A DNA stretch of 64,000 bases from Toxorhynchites rutilus septentrionalis (GCF_029784135.1 NC_073744.1:15232929-15296928); one strand, 5' to 3'. Positions 45,710 to 56,591 are shown, counted from the first letter of the stretch. Notes: generated by a model from the sequence alone, not told the origin. Numbers and translations are program-made.

Positions 45710-45980
45710 TTTTTTTTTTATCTTCGCTTATTTTTCGTCGGCCTATTTCCGCCACTTTAGTGCCAATCACCGACATCAGGGAGGCGACTCCACCTGTTCC
45801 TACCTATCAGACTCAACAACTCATGAGCCGGGCCAACTTCTTTTACTTCCGCTCCGAAGGAAGACGTAACCAGAGATTTTTCGCCTCAGAAAATCCCAAC
45901 GACGCCAGCTGGGATTGAACCCAGGCCGATCGGATTGTGAGGCTGTTACGCTAACCATACAACCACTGGCGCCGTCGATA
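45710..45980 (-). mobile_element. tRNA-derived SINE (third family) with 10-bp target duplication
   Basis: Flanked by TGTCCACAAG at 45700-45709 and 45981-45990. On the minus strand it begins GACGGCGCCAGTGGTTGTAT with a GGTTAGCG box A, has a box B GGGTTCAATCCC about 40 nt later, and a body rich in short G+C words. It ends GCGAAGATAAAAAAAAAA, an A-tail. The insertion is complete, with head and tail both present. Confidence 0.85.
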
Positions 45981-46219
45981 TGTCCACAAGTTGCATTTTC
46001 ACAAAAACAAAAAACGCGGCGACGCATCATTATGCGCGCGTATATAGAAACACACATCTTCAAAAAAAAAGTGACGTCCACAAAATTAGGTTTTCACAGT
46101 ACAATAGAGCCCCCTAAGTTTGAAGCCTATTAAAAACAAAAAAGTGAAGTGAAGACAGCAGAACCCCGATTATCCGCAAAATAATCCCGGATAATGGAAA
46201 TCGCGGATAACACAATAAT

Positions 46220-46672
46220 ACTTATGACAGACGTACTAGCGTTGTACTTCGAAAATTGTATGTCTGTCACCATGTACAGCGCTAGAACCATGCAAGCAAC
46301 TCGGTACAATCGCTGTACCTGTACCGACCTGTTTTACCGCTGTACATGGCTACAGTTGTACTGTACGCAACGCCACAGACGGTTAGTGGTGGGTAGCACA
46401 AAGAAACCGAATCAAAACACTTCGTAAACATTCTTTTCATTGGCTTTATCTTGAGTTAATAACTCAGATTGGAAACTTGTTTGTTGTGTTTGATAGTTTA
46501 GACGCTAAATAAAAACCTTTCTCATTGAAATATGTAGTGAAAATTGATCAAATTTCTGATTGTCAGTTTGACATGCGATACAATGTACAACCAAAGTATA
46601 TCTGTTATGCTACGATGGTACCTGTACAACGTTGTAAACGTGCAACGCTAGTACAGCTGTATGTTTGACCCT
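46220..46672. mobile_element. Probable MITE, about 450 bp
   Basis: TGACAGACGTACTAGCGTTG at the left is matched by the inverted right end (AAACATACAGCTGTACTAGC then GTTGCAC). Inside each end are repeated TGTAC/GTACA words (CTGTACCTGTACCGAC, GGTACCTGTACAACGTTGTA). No ORF and no certain target duplication. Confidence 0.5.
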
Positions 46673-47059
46673 GGTATAAAGGACTAAAAATGGAGTGCAA
46701 ACGCAAAAAAAATATTTTTGTTTTATCAATACAGAAACCTTTCAACTCTCCATCTGTAAGGTCTTGTATACCAGAGGACAGATAATGTGAGAACCATGAC
46801 CAAACAAAAGATCAAGAGCTTACCACTCACTCACAAATTTCGAAAAGTTCTATAGAATTACAATAGAAAAGAATGTCGTCACATCTGGCATCACTGATGA
46901 ACAAACATGTTATACCCACTGACATGCTGAACAATCAGATCATATTCACAATATTTTTGTATAATATTTTATATTTCATATTGAATATTTAACTTTTTTG
47001 GAAAATAAAACTTCTCCACTTTGCACTAAATTACAAGAATATTGCGAACTCAATATAAA

Positions 47060-47180
47060 TTTAGACAATTTCTTACCTTTCCAGTAATTTAAATTAGTCC
47101 AATAGCATACCTGGGTAACTGAGTAACTGACGTTGCTCAGCGTCCACCGGTTGCACCCACTGTAGGTAGACAACAAAACA
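47060..47180 (-). promoter_or_regulatory. Possible divergent transcript start opposite MED7
   Basis: On the minus strand a short open stretch starting MLSTYSGCNRWTLSNVSYSV ends at a good donor, CTGGAAAG|GTAAGA (about 47085). It lies about 170 bp upstream of MED7 and could be the first exon of a divergent, perhaps non-coding, transcript. No second exon found. Confidence 0.25.
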
Positions 47181-47344
47181 AAAAACGTGAAACGTCAAAA
47201 CGTCAAAATTGTTCGCATATATAGCCGAAGAGATAAGAACGAAATGCCTTCGTTCTTTTGATTTCGGGAAATTATTTTACTTTATTTCCCCCAGAGACTA
47301 TCCAAAATTGTAAGCTTACAACCAGGTCGAACAGCGCCCAGAGA

Positions 47345-48064
47345 ATGTCTAACGCGGATGCAATTCAGGTGAGTTCGCTCCCACTGCCACCGGCCCAGTA
47401 CATCAACCTTTTCACCGATGAGAACATTCGGAAGAATCGGGCTCCGAAACCACCTCCACCGATTCAGGATGGGTACACAATGTTCGGTAACCCGTTCAGC
47501 AATGACGATAACATTATCAGACCGCTGGAAGCACAAGGCTTCAAGCGACTTTATCCGCAACACTTTGATCGGCGAAAGGAATTGAAAAAGCTGAACCATT
47601 CGCTGTTGGTGAATTTTCTCGATTTGATCGATCTGCTTGTACACTATCCCGATAGTCCGAGGAGGGCAGAAAAGGTAAGTGCTCGATAGTTATCCCACAA
47701 TCGAAAACGAAGACATTCTCTCTGCTCAAAACAGATAGAGGATCTAAGCTTGCTATTCGTTCACATTCACCACCTGCTGAACGAGTTCCGACCCCACCAA
47801 GCGAGGGAAACACTTCGGGTTATGATGGAGCTTCAGAAGCGACAACGGATAGAAACGGCACAGCGATTTCAGAACCACTTGGAGAAGGTACGGGAGATGG
47901 TGAAGAATGCGTTTGCTTCGCTACCGGATTTGACGGAATCCGATCGGCTTACCGGTGCGGTAGAGCAAATGGATACAGGGGACGATGATGATGTGGGTAA
48001 AGGTCGAGGCGAAGGCTGCAACCCACTGGATCGATTGATGTGCGAACTGGTGGATAATATGTAA
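47345..48064 (+). CDS. MED7: Mediator complex subunit 7
   Basis: Mediator couples transcription factors to RNA polymerase II; MED7 pairs with MED21 in the hinge of the middle module, in the nucleus. Exon 1 is 47345-47674 ([20 protein letters not shown]...), intron 47675-47734 is GTAAGT..CAG, and exon 2 is 47735-48064. The predicted protein has 219 residues, close to the roughly 230 usual for the family. Family landmarks are [14 protein letters not shown] near the N-terminus, [20 protein letters not shown], the helix [15 protein letters not shown] and the coiled-coil [20 protein letters not shown]. The C-terminus is acidic. I chose Met at 47345 because it starts the conserved part; an upstream in-frame Met (47258) adds non-conserved leader. 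Confidence is high. Confidence 0.96.
47675..47734 (+). other. MED7 intron, 60 nt
   Basis: GTAAGT donor and CAG acceptor, phase 0. An in-frame TAG follows the donor, so retention would truncate the protein after residue 114. Confidence 0.95.
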
Positions 48065-48245
48065 AGACGAAATTTGTCGATATTACGAGCAATGTATTCA
48101 TATGCTGTTCGGGTTCATGTATTACCTGTCGAAAGTATGACTATCCCTTCATCAGTTTAAAAACTTGTTTTTCATTTTTCCTGTTTTGGGGTACAAATAA
48201 CTTAAAACAATGTTTCTCCACTAATCAAATCGACATTGGCGCATG

Positions 48246-48251
48246 AATAAA
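48246..48251 (+). terminator. MED7 poly(A) signal
   Basis: AATAAA 182 nt after the MED7 stop codon, the first canonical signal downstream. Confidence 0.7.
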
Positions 48252-48264
48252 ACTAATATAAAGT

Positions 48265-49050
48265 AAACGAATTATTAAACGCAATAGTAGCTTGATGTTT
48301 GGTTATTATTGATAATATCATTAGATGTGATCAGAATTACGGAAAACAAATTTAATTTTGGACTTTTCAGGCTGAAATGGTAGAATGTCCTCGTAGACAA
48401 CAGGGGGAGGGATATATCAAATGTTTAAGTTTGTCCAGGGAGGGGGACGGGGTGTTCAAAATCATGGTTTTTCTGTTACCATGGTATGTGGACAACCCCC
48501 AATGTTGCATGTTTCCAGATCTGATAATCTCCTTCCCGGTATATGCACAGCATTCTCCTCCACACTGAGCAAAATAAGTGGAGCCACAATCAGCGCTATT
48601 TCTTGTCGCCATCGCCATAAGCTGATAGTACTCTTTTTCCCGCCACCCCGCCTCCCTGATGGGAGCCAAACAGAAGTACATTTTGCTTGAAAAGAAAGGC
48701 ATCGATTGCGCAGCTAGAAGCGAAAAGATATACTAAAAACATTCTTCTGCACTGTTATGATTCGATAGTAAAGCGCGAGCTGGCAACGAATGCATTTGTC
48801 ACCAAAAGATACGATTTGTTTTGTAAACAAATTTGTTTTTTTACGAGCAATGGTCGAACAGCAATTTTGACATTGCGGTCCACCTATAGTACAACGCCTT
48901 GATTCTAAATAGGCGTGTACGGCGTGTAGCTCACGAAACAAATAAACCCTTCAGAAACATCACCTCTCACAAGAATTTGTTTCCCATGACCCTTGTTTTG
49001 CTCTAAGTTTTGCTTGCTCGCTCCGGAAGTCTCCATCGTAGGATTCATCA
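48265..49050. other. MED7-PIGQ intergenic region
   Basis: The stretch 48375-48720 is more G+C-rich than its surroundings and is open on both strands for about 90-110 codons. One reading (minus, from 48702) is Cys-rich (NSADCGSTYFAQCGGECCAY), but I know no family for it and it has no promoter or splice support. The PIGQ promoter must lie between about 48900 and 49050; no TATA box is obvious. Confidence 0.35.
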
Positions 49051-49051
49051 A

Positions 49052-49081
49052 ATGACCGAAATTCTACGTATTCCGGAATGA
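49052..49081 (+). promoter_or_regulatory. Upstream ORF overlapping the PIGQ start
   Basis: ATG ACC GAA ... GAA TGA encodes MTEILRIPE. Its TGA (49079-49081) shares the bases ATGA with the PIGQ start (49078-49080). If transcribed, a ribosome ending this uORF stands on the PIGQ start, a setting for termination-reinitiation control. Whether the mRNA begins upstream of 49052 is not known. Confidence 0.6.
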
Positions 49082-50891
49082 ACGTAAAAATCTACCTCTC
49101 ATCGAAGCTGGTAGAGAACTGCACCTTCTGCCAGCTGTTCGGTTTAATCGAGGTGCAGCGGGACGAGATACGATTCGTGGTGTTGGACAGTAAATTGTTG
49201 CCGGGAACGTACCTGATAGGTGAGATCTGCAGCGAGTCAGACTACAGGCGGCTGCAGGAATCCACGGATCCTACTACCCAACATAGAGACGCGCTGCTGT
49301 TGGAAGAAAATTTCCTCCGACTGTCCATTTCCGACCGGGGAAGAATTAAACATGTCACCACCAAGGTAAAAGGAGTCACCATCGAGACGCTCAACAAGGT
49401 GTTGATTATATACGACGAGAAAGGGTTTGGAAACTTAGCCGAAAATGTACTGCCAATGGATGAGAATGGGAATGACTTGCTGCATTTGGCACGATTGATA
49501 AAGTCTTCAAAGCCGCGGAAAAATTTGACGATACAAGATTTCCTGGAATACTCGACACATAGCCGGTTTATTAAGACGATGAGGTGTGTTTTGGGACCTC
49601 TAGCGTTGATATTGAGGGTACTTTTCAGGAAAACTGCCTTGTTCTATCACTTCTCGGAATGGACGGCGAGCATTGAGACTAAAGGATATAAAAGGTAATT
49701 TTTCAAATCGTAGCATTGCATTATCGATGAATTATCGAAGGATCTATCATCTTAGTGCAAAATGGGCCCTTATTTTTGATATAGGATTTGGTGTGGCAGT
49801 GCTCTCAATGGTTCTCTACTTCGGCAACCCTGGCGTCCATTTCATGGGGAATGCTGAGGTATTCTAATCGCTGTCGTGGCGTTTTCACAACATAGTCTAA
49901 CAATTCATTTTCACAGATTGTGGTCCACTATCTCCGAGAGTTGCTACAAACTCTCCGCGGAAGCCCAATCGGTCTGAAGCTGAATGCACCACTGAACGAT
50001 TTTTTCCTAAACTGCTTTCTGTACCACGTGGATCTCTGGTGGACTTTCCTCATCATAGTTTCGCCGGCGATACATTTCCTGTTCATCCCCCTATCAATAT
50101 TGGGACTGTTAGGACTATCATTCCAGCTGGCGATGCTTTCGGATCTCATCATACTTATCAGTTTGCATGCCCACTGCTTCTACATATACGCGGCGGTGTG
50201 AGTAGAATTCAGTCCACGATGAACACGTCAAACATTCCAAAGGGGTTCCACTTTCAGCCTTTATCGCATCGAAATCGGTGGTATCCGCGCTTTGTGTCGG
50301 ATTGTTCTGGGAAAAAAGAAAAACGTTCTGCGAGATCGTGTGGAATCACACGAGTACATGAATCGTCAGCTGTTTCTGGCCACTTTAACCTTTGCCGTAC
50401 TTCTGTTTCTGCTTCCGACTATTTTAGTGTATTACGTTGTTTTCGCCACGGTAAGTCAACTTTTATTAGTCAATCGAGCATCACTCAAACATGCTAATGG
50501 CACATTCTTTCAGCTGCGCTTTGGCATCTACTGCGTGTCATACCTTCTGATGACGATCCGGAGAACTATTCTACAGTTTCCCTTTGCTGGGATGATTCGT
50601 TGGATACGAGGAGTTTACACCAATTTGGACAGCTTGGAGATTTTCAACATAGGGTCGTATGCAAAGGAGAATATCACCATAATTTACATTGCACCAAAGG
50701 CAAGTAGTTTCTGGGGTGATCGAAGCTGCCATCAGAAGCAAGCCGATACGGACGGTGTTAAGATGGGACCAGCTACAAATACTATTTCCATTGGACAATT
50801 TTTCGCTAGTCTGGTACGTGGAGAAATGGTTGCCTTCATCCAGCCAGATGAAAACGTGTATCGGCACAATATACGCAATAAAATCGAATGA
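49078..50891 (+). CDS. PIGQ: PIG-Q/GPI1, GPI-GlcNAc transferase subunit
   Basis: Subunit of the ER membrane complex (PIG-A/C/H/P/Q/Y with DPM2) that moves GlcNAc from UDP-GlcNAc to phosphatidylinositol, the first step of GPI-anchor synthesis. PIG-Q is held to stabilise the complex. Exons: 49078-49694, 49756-49858, 49917-50197, 50258-50450, 50514-50891, all with GT/AG borders and matching phases. The predicted protein has 523 residues. Landmarks: a soluble N-terminal half, then several membrane segments (WALIFDIGFGVAVLSMVLYF; DLWWTFLIIVSPAIHFLFIP) and the hallmark GPI1 stretch RIVLGKKKNVLRDRVESHEY followed by QLFLATLTFAVLLFLLPTIL. Exon 5 encodes the C-terminal part. The start is the first Met of the long frame and overlaps a short uORF. 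The C-terminal 60 residues are poorly conserved. Confidence 0.92.
50451..50513 (+). other. PIGQ intron 4: 63 nt, stop-free and in frame
   Basis: GTAAGT..CTTTCAG borders, length 21 codons, and no stop in the PIGQ frame. Retention would add 21 residues (VSQLLLVNRASLKHANGTFF + Q) just after a membrane segment without breaking the protein. Confidence 0.85.
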
Positions 50892-50903
50892 GTTCGGGTA
50901 GTA

Positions 50904-50909
50904 AATAAA
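50904..50909 (+). terminator. PIGQ poly(A) signal
   Basis: AATAAA 12 nt after the PIGQ stop, implying a very short 3' UTR. Confidence 0.7.
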
Positions 50910-51159
50910 TATTTCATTCTTACGTTCAACCGTCATAGATCGCTTTGAATATTAATGACTCTCTTAACAGCATAGTATTATGTTTGTTTCCGGTAGTGAA
51001 AACGTTCTTGAAAGAAAATGTGCCTTTTTAGTAGCGTTCATTTCCCTCGATGCCTGATTCAGCACAAGAGGTCAATGATTTGACCACTGTCACACAACTG
51101 AATTGCAGATGCATCGTTCCTAAACTAGATCAATTTAAATTTTAATTCACAATTCTGAC

Positions 51160-51752
51160 TGTGATGTGAAAACGGCTCGACTCAACTCGTTTGGTGGCGT
51201 AATATTGGGTATAAAAAAGATCACTCCTTATAGAGTCATTCTCCCATCGATGACAGGCATTGAAGTTGTCGCTTGCCAGGCACAAATCAGTGGCAAAGAC
51301 CTCTGCATTGCCCCGATATATAAAAAGGTCACTCTTTATAGAGTAACTCTCCCATCGATGACAGGCATTGAAGTTGTCGCTTGCCAGACACAAATCAGTG
51401 GCAAAGACCTCTGCATTGCCTCGATATATATTCCTCCCAGAACTATGGAAAGGTGTGAAAGACGCATCACGCTAGATATGGGGTCAGACTAGGGGGGCGT
51501 TGCTGATAAATGGTCAGCTGCATCCCAATAGGAAGTATCCCGTGTCGGGCACTCGTACAGAGCATCGAAGACTGCAACATACCAATTATGAGAACACTTG
51601 TAATACTAACCTCGAGCCAACCGCGAGTAATCGGTTACATATTACTAACATAGTTGTAAGCAAACATTGTCGAAATATTGAACTCCCGGCCCCGTTAGGC
51701 TGACGCCATATGAGCCTTAATGAAATATATATTTTGGATAAAAAAAAAAACT
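51160..51752 (+). mobile_element. Internally deleted LINE: duplicated endonuclease piece joined to 3' UTR
   Basis: Open frame 51166-51492 holds part of an APE-type endonuclease: GGVILGIKK, YRVILPSMTGIEVVACQAQI and SGKDLCIAPIY. The block from about 51218 is repeated at a 108-bp period, and the second copy leads into IASIYIPPRTME. After 51490 the coding part is missing and a 3' UTR (also at 8990-9149, inverted) runs to an A-tail at about 51741-51752. Most of the element, including RT, is absent. Confidence 0.75.
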
Positions 51753-51769
51753 ATGGTAGGCCGCCATCA

Positions 51770-52201
51770 GTTTTTTGATATCATCGAGACATTGCCGGAG
51801 CCGCGGCTAATCTTCTTCTTATTCTTCTGTAAGAGCATTGTACCATTGCGACCATTAGTTTGATCTATTGTAGTTCACTCCAGTTTGCTATGTATGCTAT
51901 GTAGTTTCAGTTCGTTCCATCACTCAGTGAATAAGTGATAGTCGCACTAGGACTTTGTACATAACCCCCTCCCCCTTCCTCACCCCAAAGGTATAACATC
52001 CTTCGTGGTGTTCCTTAGTTTTTTTGGTTCAGAAAACCCAATCTCGTTAGGCATAAGAATGCCCTTTCCAAGTATCCGCAGTCTTCGCTGAATAAGTGTA
52101 CTGCATTGACACAGTAAATGTTTCGAAGTTTCAGCTTCGGAATTGGTGAAACGACCGTTATCATCTGACCCATTCCATGAGGTTATGCACCAGAGAACCA
52201 A
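51770..52201 (-). pseudogene. LINE C-terminal and 3' UTR fragment
   Basis: Minus-strand frame 52201-51980 reads DNGRFTNSEAETSKHLLCQC and RRLRILGKGILMPNEIGF, the usual Cys/His C-terminal region of Jockey/I/R1-type LINEs, here with the first Cys residues lost. A non-coding tail follows down to about 51770. Confidence 0.55.
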
Positions 52202-52567
52202 ATTTCAAATCTAGTTTTAGGAGAAAATTGGAAACGTTATTTGAATAATCACTAGTTATACCATAAATTTTTTGTAACAAATTTAATTTATATGCACCAA
52301 TCTTTGAGAGAGGCGAGTTTAAAAAACTACATAGGTTCAAACATTTTTATGCTTGTGTTTCTCTGAGCAAACAATGAATGCCAACAACCCACAAAATTTG
52401 GTTGAAATCGGTCCACAAAGAGAGGAGTATCAACCGTCTCCAGAAGTTGTTGTCACGTCACGAAAAGTATACGATCCATTCCAGTGTGACGTAATAACAT
52501 TTTGACTCACTACAAACATTATTTTTTTGCGTTTTCATGAATAAAGCACACAAAATTAAACGATGTA

Positions 52568-54194
52568 CACTGGTGGACATAAGTATTCGTCATGAATTAA
52601 TTTATCGCATTTGTATCACATACACAAAAAATAAACTCAACTGTGCAGGTGCAGTAGATTCTGTGAAGTGTACTCTATCTAGGCAGTAGAAGTTTTCAAT
52701 GATTTACCCTGCTTTAATAAATTACAGGAAAGAAAAAGGCCGAGTTCCACATTTTTAATTGGACAGAAGTATTCGTCACCTTGAAAAAAATGTTAATTTA
52801 TCGATCCCTAAAGATCTGGAAACACTGTTAATGAATGAACCTGACACATTTAATCACTTTTGTATATTTTTAATAAAAATCGGCTGCGTTCGTATAATTT
52901 TTATTCCGTGGTAACAAAATGGGCAGGAAATGTAAGGAAACTACGATGGAGAAAAGGAAAATTGTTTTGAATTTGTTCAAAATGAATAACACAGTTTCCG
53001 AAATAGCTAGGAGTGTTGGTATGCCAAGAACAACGGTACAGGATATTATCAATCGTTATAAGAACAGCGATAACTTCGACAAAAAACCTAGGACGGGAAG
53101 TCCTTGCAAGTTAACGGATAGAGAAAAGCGAAAAATAATACAAATTATTGAGAAAGAACTAAAAACATCTTCGTCAAAAGTGCGAGGAGAGCTGCTGGAG
53201 TTCAGTGGGCAAGATGTTCTTTCCAGAACGGTGCGCAGAGTGTTGAATAATGCCCAATATGAAGCCCGTGTTTGTCGTAAGAAGCCTCTTATTAGCAAGG
53301 TTAATCAGGCTAAAAGGTTGAACTTTGCGAAAGATTACCAAAATCACTCGATTAGTTTCTGGAACAATGTGTTGTTTTCCGATGAGGGCAAATTCAATGT
53401 TCACAAATCAGATGGAAGGGTATTGGTATGGCGAAAACCGGATACTGAGCTGCAGAAGAAAAATGTTCAAGCTACCGTGAAAAAGGAAGTGCATCAGTCA
53501 TGGTCTGGGGCTGATGGCAGCATCCGTTTACGGGGAATTGGTATTGATTGGTATATCATGAAAAAGGAGCAATATTCAAATATTTTGAAAGAAAATATGA
53601 AGAAAGGTGCTGAAAAGTTGGGTATAGAGAGCAATTTCTACTTCTAACAAGACAACGACCCTAAACATACTGCGGAAGCGGTATGCCTCTGGCTGCTATA
53701 TAATACACCCTATCAGCACAAAACGCAACCCCAATCACCGGATATGAATCCCATAGAGCATTTGTGGGATGTTTTAGATCGACGTGTACGTGAACATCAT
53801 GTAACATCACAAAAGCAGCTGAAAGATATTTTTCGTGAAGAATGGTATAAGATCGAGCCTAAAGTATGCGAGAAGCTGGTACACTCAATGACATATCGAT
53901 TGAAAGAGGTCATTGCACAGAAAGGATTAAACACAAGATATTAAATGTCTAGATAATTTGTTCAGAAATGTTTTTTTGGAGAAATGTTCTAAGTGCCGAA
54001 TACTTTTGTCCAGCTGAATTTGAAGATAAAGTTATGATTTTTGTAAAATAAGCAATTGTTTTCATTGTTTTGATTTCCCAATAACGTAAATTTATAATAA
54101 GACTATATTGTTTCACTTGAATAACATATAAGTAAAAGTAAAAAAACATTCGTGGTAGATTCATGCATATGCCGAATATTTATGTCCATCAGTG
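52568..54194 (+). mobile_element. Almost intact Tc1 element (DD34E) with IR/DR ends
   Basis: TA flanks 52566-52567 and 54195-54196. The outer ends (CACTGGTGGACATAAGTATT / CACTGATGGACATAAATATT inverted) and inner copies about 180 bp inside each end (TTGGACAGAAGTATTCG; CTGGACAAAAGTATTCG inverted) form the double-site arrangement of IR/DR elements. The transposase from 52919 has paired-type helices (NNTVSEIARSVGMPRTTVQD; KVRGELLEFSGQDVLSRTVR), VLFSDEGKFNVH, QDNDPKHTAEAV and SPDMNPIEHLWD, 34 residues between the last Asp and Glu. It is broken by one TAA at 53645 (CAA expected) just before the second catalytic block and by irregular frame around 53500. Confidence 0.88.
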
Positions 54195-54344
54195 TAATTG
54201 TAAAATTAGGAAAATTTCCAATAAGAATCATCAGTTGCAGAATATTTTATAATCAGATTGGCTTGTTGTCAGTCAAATACTTGTGTGACGTGGCAATACC
54301 TGATTTTTTGCTGTTTCGGACTGTTCAAAATTAATGATTAATTT

Positions 54345-56080
54345 AGGTGCAGAGGGAACTAAGCTCCAGAACAAACAGAGTAAGCGATGTGTCGAGACGA
54401 AGTTCAGTACGGCTGAGCAATTCATTCGCGAGCACTTGGTTGATGCTGAGAACATGGAGGAGCTGCAACTGAATGTTCACTGTGTTGCTGTGGCGACCGC
54501 TAAAAGTTTAGGATAACGTATAAGACCAAGAGGCGGACTGCTCCAACATCTCCGTGAAAGGCGTGAGCCTCTATGGCGAAGGAGATTGGAGCAACGGATC
54601 CTAAACAAGCGCGCCGCAATTGGAAAACTGAAGGCGTACAAAAGAGCAATTAAGCGTCCTAACACAACGGCCGTAACGTTACTCTGACTCTGCAAAGCGC
54701 CAGGAACAAAATCGGATGTTCAGAGCTAACGAAAAAGCGTTCTACGACCACATTAGCGACGAGAAGCCCGACTACCGCGAAGGTTTGCCAGATATTAGCG
54801 ACGTGACGAACTTCTGGGCTGGTATTTGGGAGATTCCAGTACAACATCGCGAAGGGCAAATGTAGTTGAGACGGGAGGAGGAGAGTTGTAGTGAAATTGG
54901 AGAGATGCCAGCTATCATCGAGATACCTGAGGAACTGGGCAGCACCGGGCCCCGATGGTGTTCAGAACTTCTGGCACAAGAAGCTGACTGTCGCACATCC
55001 AAAGATAGCTGAGTGCTTCAACAAGGTGCTACGTGACCCACACAACCTTCCTGAATACGCCACCCGTGGCGTTACCTTCCTCCTCCCGAAAGACAGCAAT
55101 ACACCGAACCCATCAAAGTACAGACCGATAACGTGCCTATCGAGTCTGTACAAAATAATTAGCAACATCATTACCGCCAAAGCTTCTGCGTTTCTCGTCC
55201 GGGTATTGGGGCTCTATAAAATTGATCCCGTCGTCGTTAGGTTCCTGCAGCATACTATGAGGCAGTGGAGCACGTCCCTGCACCTTAGTGATGGGGAAGA
55301 CATAAGCAGGAACATCTGCATGGAGTTCGATCTCGACATGTTCGGCCTCGACGCTGTGTCCATCTGCTTAAAGGGCAGCTTACCGAATCCGGAGGCTACG
55401 AGGTCTATGACGGCGAGTTGATAAAAGACATGGTTCGTGGTGAATCCTATAAATATATTAGATTCCGACAGCTCCGACATCAAGACGGAGGAGAAGAATG
55501 CAGCTTGGAAGCAGAAGGCAGTGCATGGTGCCCACCCCCATCAACTGGACGTCGACAAGGCCGCATCTAATCTGTGGCTAACGCGTGGTGAACTCTCTTC
55601 AGTAGTCGAAGCCGACATGATAGCCATCCAGGACAGGATAACGCCGACGAGAAACTGCAGGCGGTACGTCTTGCATCAAGACGTTGATGACATTTGCCGG
55701 ATGTGTCATCAACCAGGTGAAAACATAGAGCACATTATGGGAAGCTGTCCCGATTTGGCCAACGCAGCCTACACCGAGCGTCATAACAATGTGGCCCGTA
55801 TTGTTATCGACAACTAGCGCTCCAATGTGCTCTACTGGAAGACAACGTACCAAACTACCGGTACCTGCCTGCACCTGTCCTGGAAAATGACCGTTTCAAG
55901 CTGTACTGGGATCGCACTGTTCTCACCGACATATCGATCCACCACAACCACCCTGATATTATGATGTATGACAAGAGCGACCGCAAAGTCAGCAACATCG
56001 ATGTCGCTATTCCAACGAACCAGAATCTGGAGGAGACCCACGGTTACGAAATTTGAAAGTACCGAAATTCGCCCAAAGAA
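54345..56080 (+). pseudogene. LINE copy 2 (same family as 40650-45060)
   Basis: Matches copy 1: RPRGGLLQHLRERREPL, KAFYDHISDEKPDYREGLPD, AAPGPDGVQNFWHKKLTVAH. It also keeps TRGVTFLLPKDSNTPNPSKY and RPITCLSSLYKIISNIITAK, which copy 1 has in damaged form. Much of RT is deleted at about 55187. The C-terminal part has a zinc knuckle (ICRMCHQPGENIEHIMGSC) and DRITPTRNCRRYVLHQDVD, then KLYWDRTVLTDISIHHN, PDIMMYDKSDRK and IDVAIPTNQNLEETHG. The latter resembles a restriction-like endonuclease tail (R2/R4/NeSL-type); tentative. Multiple frameshifts. Confidence 0.75.
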
Positions 56081-56269
56081 TTGTGGGGGCTAAGGGAGGT
56101 CTATTCCGTTCGAGTTGTTTTTGCATTTTGTTCAATCTGTTTCTCTTCAAACATTAAATGGGTAAAACGTTCGAAATAGGGAATGTGAAATTATAACTCG
56201 AACGAAATAATGGTTTCGAACGAAATGGAAATCGGTCGGAATACAGAATAGGGTTGTTTATATTTATTA

Positions 56270-56591
56270 TGGCGGGTTTACATTAGGGAGATCTATAGCT
56301 ATAGATGGATTTATTCACGTGAAAATAGGTGTAAACGGGTGAGAATAAATGTGATACACTTATTCGAGGTATATATAACTTGAATAAATTCAGCATATGT
56401 AAACGCTTATGAATTTCTCACTGGTGAGAAATCACTAAAGTTGGATGCAGTTCTACTTCCGGTGAATAAATTCATCGAAAATATGAATATATTCATTATA
56501 AAAGTTCACGCTAGTGTAAACGGTTGATGCGATTTCTATAAATCTCATCATATTTATTCACATGAATATATCACTAGTCTAAACCCACCCT
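56270..56591. mobile_element. TA-flanked MITE, copy A, in the AATF 3' region
   Basis: 322 bp between TA at 56268-56269 and 56592-56593. The ends TGGCGGGTTTACATTAG and (inverted) AGGGTGGGTTTAGACTAG are related inverted repeats. It holds perfect palindromes: ATCTATAGCTATAGAT, and ATTTCTCAC/GTGAGAAAT with a 2-nt spacer. A second copy, inverted, is at 59898-60221. Confidence 0.85.
56553..56558 (-). terminator. Likely AATF poly(A) signal, inside the MITE
   Basis: First AATAAA (minus strand) after the AATF stop, about 95 nt downstream. The 62 bp between stop and MITE hold neither AATAAA nor ATTAAA. Confidence 0.55.

Noticed and set aside
45900..45976. Possible functional tRNA gene on the minus strand
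   Set aside because: Same reasoning; it is the head of a SINE with an A-tail and target duplication.
47258..47344. Longer MED7 start
   Set aside because: The 29 extra residues precede the conserved N-terminus and look like untranslated leader.
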